The notes beneath the pieces were generated by a model, which was given only the letters and a program-made list of their open reading frames with translations, was not told the DNA's origin and did not search any database. 33,507 nt of DNA from a bacterium CG_4_9_14_3_um_filter_65_15 (lineage in GTDB: Bacteria > Krumholzibacteriota > Krumholzibacteriia > LZORAL124-64-63): the NCBI GenBank assembly GCA_002790835.1, contig PFVX01000085.1, forward strand, positions 1 to 33,507, given 5' to 3'. The position numbers were made by a program, and so were the translations under genes. Numbering within the stretch: position 1 is the first letter of the stretch; each line of letters opens with the position of its first letter. This document shows, one piece after another, positions 23,483-33,507 of the stretch.

Positions 23483-24928
23483 ATGAACCGCTCCCTGCCC
23501 CTGAACCTGACCATCCTCGCCGGGGCGGGGCTCATGGCGCTGATCGTCGTCGTCGCCTCGATGCAGGGATACGGGGTCGTGGCCCCGGCCCTGCCTGTGG
23601 CCGCTGCGGGTGGTCTCCTGGTCTTCGTCCACCCCTTCTACGGGATGCTGTTCATCACCTTTTTCGTCCAGCTCGACGCCCTGCTGCGGATCTTCCCCAC
23701 TACGTCCTCGCTGACCCCGGAAAAGATCGTCACCGCCGTGGCCCTGGCCGGCGTGATCGTCATGGGTTTCAAGGGCGCCAAGAAGCTCCGCTGGGGCCAC
23801 ACCGAACCCCTGGTCCAGCTGGCGGTCATGTTCGGGCTAACACTCATGGTGTCCTTCATGTTCATCAAGGACATGGAGTTCGGGCTCTGGTCGTTGCGCA
23901 AATACGTGAGCCTGTTGGGAATGCTCTATCTGATGATCCGGGTGGTGAAGAATTTCTCCCAGGTGCGGATCCTGCTCTTGGCGGTCATCATCTCGACCGG
24001 CATCTCCTCGGCCATGGTGGTCTCCGACTACGTAACCGGATCCCACCTGGTGGGAGGCTCCCACGCCGCCACGGTGGCCTCGTACCAGGGGGTATCCCGG
24101 TCGGCGGGCGGGTCGGACTACAACCCCACCACCGCGGCCACCATGAACCTCGCCGGCACCATGTTGGCTTTGATCCTTTTCCTGCGCCGGAAGGAATGGC
24201 GCCTCGTGACGGGCCCCACCATCGTCGTGGGCACCGTCGCGATCATCCTGTCCTTCGCGCGCAGCGCAGCGGTGGTGTACGTCCTGCTCGTGATCTGGCT
24301 GTTCTGGAAATTCCGCCGCCACCGCTACCTGCCGGTGGCCGTCGCGGTGGGCATCATGGTGGTCATCGTCGCCGTCCCGTTCGTGCCCACGGAGTACTGG
24401 GACCGGCTCATGACCCTGGTCCAGGACTGGGACCAGGACAAGTCCATCATGGCACGCATCAGCTACAACACCATCGGGCTGCAGCTGCTCTTCAAGCATC
24501 CCCTGCTGGGCATCGGCCCGGGGCAGTTCCAGTACTACTACGCCGACCCCATCTACCGTTTCATGCCCTCCCAGCGCCTGTTCATCAACCGGCAGCTGCA
24601 CAACATGTACCTGGAGGTCGGCACCGAGACCGGGCTCATCGGCATGTTCCTGTTCGTGGCCATGATCGTGCTGGGGGCCATTTGCCTGAACCGGGTGCGG
24701 CACCGGGGTCCCACCCAGCAGATCCGGGACTGGGCCGAAGCCTTCCACTACTCCTATCTGGGTTTCATGGCCGTTTCGCTGTTCATGCCCAACGAGTACA
24801 ACAAGTACGTGTGGATCTTCATCAGCCTGGCCGTCGCCTTCGAGCGGGCGGTTCTGGGCCGCGGGAAGAAGGACGAGGCGCCGCCGGAACCGGCGACGGC
24901 CGCGGCCCCCGAAAGAACAGGCCCGTGA
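23483..24928 (+). CDS. Wzy/O-antigen ligase family membrane protein
   Basis: This is a 481-residue inner-membrane protein with about 11-12 predicted spans and the O-antigen ligase (PF04932) domain. A large periplasmic loop contains GSHLVGGSHAATVASYQGVS. The core motif is LLFKHPLLGIGPGQFQYYY, followed by HNMYLEVGTETGLIGMFLF, the best conserved segment of Wzy/WaaL proteins. It should polymerise undecaprenyl-linked repeat units in the periplasm (Wzy) or ligate glycans to an acceptor; sequence alone does not separate these. With flippases and a Wza-like exporter nearby, polymerase is the better guess. The ATG has only a weak ribosome binding site. The C-terminus is a Pro/Ala/Glu-rich cytoplasmic tail. 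Confidence 0.9.
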   Translation: MNRSLPLNLTILAGAGLMALIVVVASMQGYGVVAPALPVAAAGGLLVFVHPFYGMLFITFFVQLDALLRIFPTTSSLTPEKIVTAVALAGVIVMGFKGAKKLRWGHTEPLVQLAVMFGLTLMVSFMFIKDMEFGLWSLRKYVSLLGMLYLMIRVVKNFSQVRILLLAVIISTGISSAMVVSDYVTGSHLVGGSHAATVASYQGVSRSAGGSDYNPTTAATMNLAGTMLALILFLRRKEWRLVTGPTIVVGTVAIILSFARSAAVVYVLLVIWLFWKFRRHRYLPVAVAVGIMVVIVAVPFVPTEYWDRLMTLVQDWDQDKSIMARISYNTIGLQLLFKHPLLGIGPGQFQYYYADPIYRFMPSQRLFINRQLHNMYLEVGTETGLIGMFLFVAMIVLGAICLNRVRHRGPTQQIRDWAEAFHYSYLGFMAVSLFMPNEYNKYVWIFISLAVAFERAVLGRGKKDEAPPEPATAAAPERTGP

Positions 24929-24950
24929 CCGGAGCCACGGGCCTTGTTAT
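24915..24950. terminator. Bidirectional terminator between convergent genes
   Basis: AGGCCCGTG (24919-24927), an 8-base loop, and CACGGGCCT (24936-24944) form a 9-bp perfect stem. It is flanked by TGTTATTTC on the plus strand and TGTTCTTTC on the minus strand. It overlaps the stop codon of the Wzy-like gene and lies 36 bp past the stop of the opposing Spy-like gene, so it can serve both. Confidence 0.75.
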
Positions 24951-24980
24951 TTCATCTTCCCAATCCGACGTCGGTCCGGA

Positions 24981-25505
24981 TTAGGATCCGGATTCCTCCA
25001 CTGCCCCGGGCTTGCCGCCGTGGGCCCCGGGCTCGATCATGAAATCATCGTTGCCGCTTCCGCCCCGCAGACGGCTCTTGCCGAACATTTGCCAGAAGGT
25101 GGTCGCCTGATCGGGAGTGAGCACCCCTGACATGGCATTCCAGTAATCCACTTCCCGGTCGACCAGGTTCGACTGCGACTTGTGCACATCGCGCAGGGCC
25201 TGAAGGATCTTGCGGGATTGAGGGTCGTTGGCCTGGATCGCGCGGACCAGTTCCTCACGTGTGGACTTGTACTTGCGCGAAAGCGTCTCGACATCCTTGC
25301 CGTACTGGGCGTTGATCTTCTGGAGGCTGGCCTGCTGGTCCTCGGTAAGGTCCAGCCTGGTCTTGAAGGCCTTTTCTTCCTGCCCGGAAAGCGGTTTGAG
25401 AATGACTGCCAGATCCGACCCGAATTGCTTCTTGTCCTCGGCATGGGCAAAGCCGGCCTGCAGTAATACGACGGCCAAAATCGATAACAGGGCGATTTTC
25501 TTCAT
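24981..25505 (-). CDS. Spy/CpxP-like periplasmic protein (LTxxQ repeats)
   Basis: The 174-residue secreted protein starts MKKIALLSILAVVLLQAGFA with a signal peptidase I site after AHA (residue 22). The mature part is charged and helical and contains two LTxxQ motifs, LTEDQ (53-57) and LTPDQ (129-133), spaced as in the Spy/CpxP/ZraP family. Those proteins are small periplasmic chaperones or metal-stress sensors tied to envelope stress. The last 25 residues are acidic and glycine-rich and probably disordered. A strong GGAGGAGG precedes the ATG. It is a single-gene unit on the minus strand between polysaccharide genes. A role in protecting the envelope during polymer export is possible but not shown. 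Confidence 0.7.
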   Translation of the reverse strand: MKKIALLSILAVVLLQAGFAHAEDKKQFGSDLAVILKPLSGQEEKAFKTRLDLTEDQQASLQKINAQYGKDVETLSRKYKSTREELVRAIQANDPQSRKILQALRDVHKSQSNLVDREVDYWNAMSGVLTPDQATTFWQMFGKSRLRGGSGNDDFMIEPGAHGGKPGAVEESGS

Positions 25506-25633
25506 CGGGGCCCCTCCTCCTATGGTTCATGACGGACATCGGGACAATCGCGAGACCTTCGGACATCCCTTTCGCAACCCCCTGTCCAACCCCCAAACAA
25601 TACAATCGTTCCCTGTGGAGCGCCGGGAGGGAT

Positions 25634-25662
25634 TTGACATTATTTTGGTCTCGGGATAGATT
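25634..25662 (+). promoter_or_regulatory. Sigma70-type promoter of the three-sulfotransferase operon
   Basis: A perfect TTGACA (25634-25639), a 17-bp spacer and TAGATT (25657-25662) lie about 100 bp before the first sulfotransferase ATG. This is the best consensus promoter in the accessory part of the window and lies in a local AT-rich dip. Confidence 0.8.
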
Positions 25663-25760
25663 GCACCGCCGGCCTGGACCACCCCGGAAGCCCCGAAAGG
25701 GCTGTTTCCCCGGTTGATCCAGGCTTGGAGTATCCGGGGTTGCCAGGGGAGGAATTGGGC

Positions 25761-26702
25761 ATGGAAATCACCATCGCGGATCTCGGTCCGGTCAAGCTGC
25801 CCGATTTCTTCATACTCGGCGCGGCCAAAAGCGGGACGAGTTCCCTCTTCCGCTACCTGGGCGAACACCCCCAAATCCACTCCCCTGCGGTGAAGGAACC
25901 CTGGTTCTTCAGCTTTCCCCCGCCCGAAGACACGGACGTACCCATCCCCAATCTGGCCGGGGCGATCACCGAACTGCCCGATTACGTGGAGCAGTTCTCG
26001 GATTGCGGGGAAAACCAGATCACCGGCGAGGCCTCGCCCTCGTACCTTTTCACTCCCGCGGTCTCCATCCCCAAGATCAAGGCGCTCTACGGCCCCGAAC
26101 GGGCCGGGCAGCTGAAATTCTTCATCCTGTTGCGCAATCCGGTCGACCGCGCCTGGTCCATGTACTGGACCTTCGGCCGTAAGCTCATGGAGGAGCTGGA
26201 ATTCGAGGAGGCCATCCAGCCCGCGGCCATCGCCGCGCGCAAGGCGGCGGGGGAGCGCCTCTTCTACGACTACATCGGGGCCGGCCGCTACTGCAGCCAG
26301 ATCCGGGCCTACCAGGAGGCCTTCGCCCCCGAGCAGATCAAGATCATCCTGTTCGAGGATCTCATTTCCGACACGGCCAATATCTGCCGGGAATGCTACG
26401 CGCTGCTCGGCGTGGACCCGGACTTCGCGCCGGACACGGCCCAGGTCTATAATGTATCCGGACGCCCGACCAACACGGGGATCATCCGCTTCCTGAAAGC
26501 CGATAATCCCTTCAAATCAGTCTTCAAATCCTTGGTTTCGCCGGACATGCGGCGACGCTTGAAGCGCATGATCGGCAAGCGGGTGCTGGAAAAGGTGAAG
26601 ATGAAACCGGAAACCCGGCAGGAGCTCATCGCCGTCTATCGGGACGAGATCCTCGAGTTGCAGGATCTGCTGGGTCGGGATCTCGGGCATTGGCTGCGAT
26701 GA
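25761..26702 (+). CDS. Sulfotransferase (heparan-sulfate NDST/3-O-like), third of five
   Basis: The 313-residue protein contains FFILGAAKSGTSSLFRYLGE with the PAPS loop AKSGTSSL (22-29), HPQI and KEPWFF (45-50) with the likely catalytic Glu46, and the 3'-phosphate motif ILLRNPVDRAWSMYW (122-136). This order is that of the Sulfotransfer_1 family branch containing heparan sulfate N- and 3-O-sulfotransferases. In bacteria such enzymes sulfate exopolysaccharides, lipids or small molecules. The ATG at 25761 follows GGGGAGGAA at good spacing; an upstream in-frame start adds 12 unsupported residues. It is the first gene of a three-sulfotransferase operon. The basic C-terminal region (RRRLKRMIGKRVLEKVKMK) may bind membrane or polyanion. 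Confidence 0.92.
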   Translation: MEITIADLGPVKLPDFFILGAAKSGTSSLFRYLGEHPQIHSPAVKEPWFFSFPPPEDTDVPIPNLAGAITELPDYVEQFSDCGENQITGEASPSYLFTPAVSIPKIKALYGPERAGQLKFFILLRNPVDRAWSMYWTFGRKLMEELEFEEAIQPAAIAARKAAGERLFYDYIGAGRYCSQIRAYQEAFAPEQIKIILFEDLISDTANICRECYALLGVDPDFAPDTAQVYNVSGRPTNTGIIRFLKADNPFKSVFKSLVSPDMRRRLKRMIGKRVLEKVKMKPETRQELIAVYRDEILELQDLLGRDLGHWLR

Positions 26703-26715
26703 GTCGGAGGGATTC

Positions 26716-27621
26716 ATGACCACCCGCGACACCAGAACGAATCCCGGGCATCCCTCCGGTGGCGGCGACCATCCGGTGCTGATCTTCCTGCACATTCCCA
26801 AGGCGGGCGGCACCACCCTGGGGCAGATCATCACGCGCCAGTATCCCGCCGAGAGCTTCTGCGAGGTCAGCTTCGAGAAGCTCGACACCTTCGACCGCTT
26901 CTTCGCCATGACCGACGACGAGAAGGCGCGCGTGCGCTGCGTCAAGGGGCACTACCCCTTCGGCATCCACGAGCATCTTCCGGGCAAACCGGTCTACGTG
27001 ACCATGCTGCGCGACCCGGTGAAGCGTTTCATCTCCGAGTACCGGTTCCTGCGGGAGTTTCCCGAGGTGCGGCCCGACCTGCCCGTTCCCGACGAGGTCC
27101 TGACCTCCTTCGGGGCCTACCTGGACCACATCCTGGCCAGCGGCGCCCTGAACTGGCAGGTGCGCATGGCCGGCGGATTCCTGCCCCTGGGCAGGCTGAC
27201 GGTGCCCCTGGATCCACTGCCCGATGACGCGGTGGAAACCGCCATCGCCAACCTGGACCGCTATTGCGTGGTGACCGGGGTGCTGGACCGCTTCGACGAA
27301 TCGGTGGTGTTGATGAAGCGCAAGCTGGGCTGGCACCGCAAGATTTCCTACCTGCGGGAAAACGTCAACAAGCGGTCGCCGGTGACCGTTGACATCACCC
27401 CCCAGGACCGGGCCCGGTTGACCGAGCTCATGGCGCCCGACCGGCGCCTGTACGCCTACGCCAGCGAGCGTCTGGCACGGGATATCGCCGCCGAGGGCGA
27501 GGATTTCGCCCGGGAAGCCGCGAGCTTCCACCGCCGCAACAGCAGGCTGGTGAACCTGCAGAGCAACTACCAGAAACTCGTGCCCCGCAGCCTGCGCAGG
27601 GCCCTGAGAAGAATTCGATGA
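26716..27621 (+). CDS. Sulfotransferase family 2 (2-O-sulfotransferase-like), fourth of five
   Basis: This 301-residue protein of the Sulfotransfer_2 family, known for heparan/uronyl 2-O- and chondroitin sulfotransferases, has the PAPS loop FLHIPKAGGTTLGQII (24-39). KGHYPFGIH (77-85) contains the conserved His of the family, and MLRDPVKRFISEYRFL is the 3'-phosphate motif. The second half has VLDRFDESVVLMKRKLGW, shared with the next gene. The C-terminus is rich in Arg and may be a coiled or membrane-associated helix. It starts 13 bp after the previous stop, with GGAGG in front. It and the following gene are tandem paralogues. Confidence 0.9.
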   Translation: MTTRDTRTNPGHPSGGGDHPVLIFLHIPKAGGTTLGQIITRQYPAESFCEVSFEKLDTFDRFFAMTDDEKARVRCVKGHYPFGIHEHLPGKPVYVTMLRDPVKRFISEYRFLREFPEVRPDLPVPDEVLTSFGAYLDHILASGALNWQVRMAGGFLPLGRLTVPLDPLPDDAVETAIANLDRYCVVTGVLDRFDESVVLMKRKLGWHRKISYLRENVNKRSPVTVDITPQDRARLTELMAPDRRLYAYASERLARDIAAEGEDFAREAASFHRRNSRLVNLQSNYQKLVPRSLRRALRRIR

Positions 27622-27667
27622 ACCGCCGCGACGACGCGATTCCCCCAGCCAAGGAGCCCTTCCAGCC

Positions 27668-28543
27668 ATGATGAACGAGCGATTCGCCAACAAACCTGCG
27701 GCCACGGTCTTCATCCACGTGCCCAAGACCGGAGGGTCCACCGTCGCCGGCATCATCAACCGCCAGTATCGCCGCGACCAGATCGTCGGCGTCGGCTACA
27801 ACCACTACGAGAGCCAGCAGCGTTTCCTGGCCATGAGCGACGAGGAGAAGAGCAGGATCCGCTGCGTGCGGGGCCACGTCCGCTTCGGCATCCAGGACGA
27901 GCTGCCGATTCCCTATCGCCTGATCACCGTGCTGCGGGATCCCGTCGGTCGCTTCATCTCCGAGTACAAGCACCTGATCAGCCGCGGTTCGGTGCGCCTG
28001 AAGTTCCCCGAAGGGACCCTGGATTCGCCGGAAGCCCACCTCGAACACCGGGTCAGCCTGAACTCCATGAACATGCAGACCTCCCAGTTCAGCGGCTACC
28101 TGACCTTCGGCGAGATGGACGGCAGCGGCCTCGAGCCCCTGCCCGCCGACGCCCTGGAGAGGGCCAAGGCCAACCTCGAGACGTTCGACGTGCCCGGCAC
28201 TCTCGAGCGCTTCGACGAGAGCCTGTTGCTGATGAAGCGGAAGCTGGGCTGGCGCAAGCCCATCGTGTCGATCCGGCGCAACGCCGCGGTGACCCGCGGC
28301 CAGAAGCTGGTGGTGACCGATGAGTTGAAGAAGAGGGTCGCCGAGTGCGCCCAAATGGACATGGCGCTGTACGAGCACGCCCGCAAGCTGCTGGCGGCCA
28401 AGATCGAGGAAGAAGTGGGGCTGGCGGCCGAGGTGCGGAGCCTGCAGCGGGCCAACAAGCTCCTGTTCCAGGTCCAGAAGACCTACACCCAACTCCTGCC
28501 CAAGAACCTGCGGCGAACCGCCCGCAAGGTCCTGGGCCGCTGA
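27668..28543 (+). CDS. Sulfotransferase family 2 paralogue, fifth of five
   Basis: This 291-residue Sulfotransfer_2 protein has the PAPS loop FIHVPKTGGSTVAGII (15-30), VRGHVRFGI (67-75) with the family His70, and VLRDPVGRFISEYKHL (88-103). The LERFDESLLLMKRKLGW segment and the C-terminal helix and basic tail match the preceding gene, so the pair arose by duplication. AAGGAG lies 10 bases before an ATGATG start; the first ATG was used. It ends the operon. The hairpin at 28560-28586 follows and lies between it and the convergent polyketide synthase gene. Confidence 0.9.
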   Translation: MMNERFANKPAATVFIHVPKTGGSTVAGIINRQYRRDQIVGVGYNHYESQQRFLAMSDEEKSRIRCVRGHVRFGIQDELPIPYRLITVLRDPVGRFISEYKHLISRGSVRLKFPEGTLDSPEAHLEHRVSLNSMNMQTSQFSGYLTFGEMDGSGLEPLPADALERAKANLETFDVPGTLERFDESLLLMKRKLGWRKPIVSIRRNAAVTRGQKLVVTDELKKRVAECAQMDMALYEHARKLLAAKIEEEVGLAAEVRSLQRANKLLFQVQKTYTQLLPKNLRRTARKVLGR

Positions 28544-28559
28544 CCCGAACCTGACACGA

Positions 28560-28586
28560 GCCTGCCGCTCTTTGGGGGCGGCAGGC
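28560..28586. terminator. GC-rich hairpin between convergent genes, probable terminator without U-tract
   Basis: GCCTGCCGC, a 9-base loop, then GCGGCAGGC forms a 9-bp perfect stem in the 50-bp gap between the last sulfotransferase and the polyketide synthase stop. There is no T-run on the plus strand and only TCGTGTCAGG-like sequence on the minus strand, so it is not a standard intrinsic terminator. It may block read-through or protect 3' ends. Confidence 0.45.
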
Positions 28587-28593
28587 GGCCGGG

Positions 28594-33507
<4,914 letters not shown>

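Noticed and set aside
23483-28543. Exosortase/PEP-CTERM system, suggested by EPS genes with an AsnB-like protein
   Set aside because: No exosortase membrane protein and no PEP-CTERM sorting tail was found in any translated gene of the window.

Overview
The window comes from the chromosome of a high-GC, Gram-negative (double-membrane) bacterium. It encodes two predicted lipoproteins, a Wza-type outer-membrane polysaccharide exporter, a Spy/CpxP-like periplasmic protein, and non-mevalonate isoprenoid and dTDP-rhamnose enzymes. The lineage cannot be fixed from sequence reading alone. Most of the window is one large locus for surface or exopolysaccharide synthesis, modification and export, and it carries polyketide-type genes. 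It begins beside a conserved housekeeping block.

Region 1 (1-3733, all minus strand) holds rfbA, rfbC, ispF and ddl, several joined by 4-bp ATGA overlaps. A strong sigma70-type promoter follows ddl almost directly, then the classic cluster tRNA-Thr(TGT), tRNA-Tyr(GTA), tRNA-Gly(TCC), tRNA-Thr(GGT) and tuf. The tuf gene runs off the left edge.

Region 2 (about 3984-8426) has a DinB-fold protein and a GT4 glycosyltransferase on the plus strand. Converging on them is a minus-strand pair: a polyprenyl-phosphate sugar-1-phosphate transferase, which probably starts repeat-unit assembly, and an asparagine-synthetase homologue that has lost the motifs of both active sites. A divergent AT-rich control region at 8296-8622 carries two promoters and three copies of one heptamer.

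Region 3 (8623-12762, plus) is an apparent operon of a secreted lipoprotein with a rhamnogalacturonan-lyase-like (PcRGLX/YetA) architecture, a type II thioesterase and an Sfp-type phosphopantetheinyl transferase. The last two are helper enzymes for carrier-protein assembly lines.

Region 4 (12904-18332, plus) is a tight operon: Wza-like exporter, sulfotransferase, polysaccharide deacetylase, GT4 glycosyltransferase and a second sulfotransferase. It ends at a strong intrinsic terminator.

Region 5 (18580-25505) has a secreted glycoside-hydrolase-like protein, two tandemly duplicated MurJ/Wzx-type flippases (minus), a Wzy/O-antigen-ligase membrane protein (plus) and a Spy-like periplasmic protein (minus).

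Region 6 (25634-28586, plus) is a promoter followed by three consecutive sulfotransferase genes of two families.

Region 7 (28594-33507, minus) is the C-terminal 1637 residues of a type I polyketide synthase: KS (partial), AT, KR, ACP and an unusual C-terminal GNAT-like domain in place of a thioesterase.

Taken together, the genes suggest a Wzx/Wzy-type polysaccharide that is deacetylated and heavily sulfated (five sulfotransferases). It may also carry a polyketide acyl group placed by the PKS-GNAT protein, with PPTase and TEII as its support enzymes. The polysaccharide assignment is well supported by families. The link between polyketide and polysaccharide is inference from gene neighbourhood.
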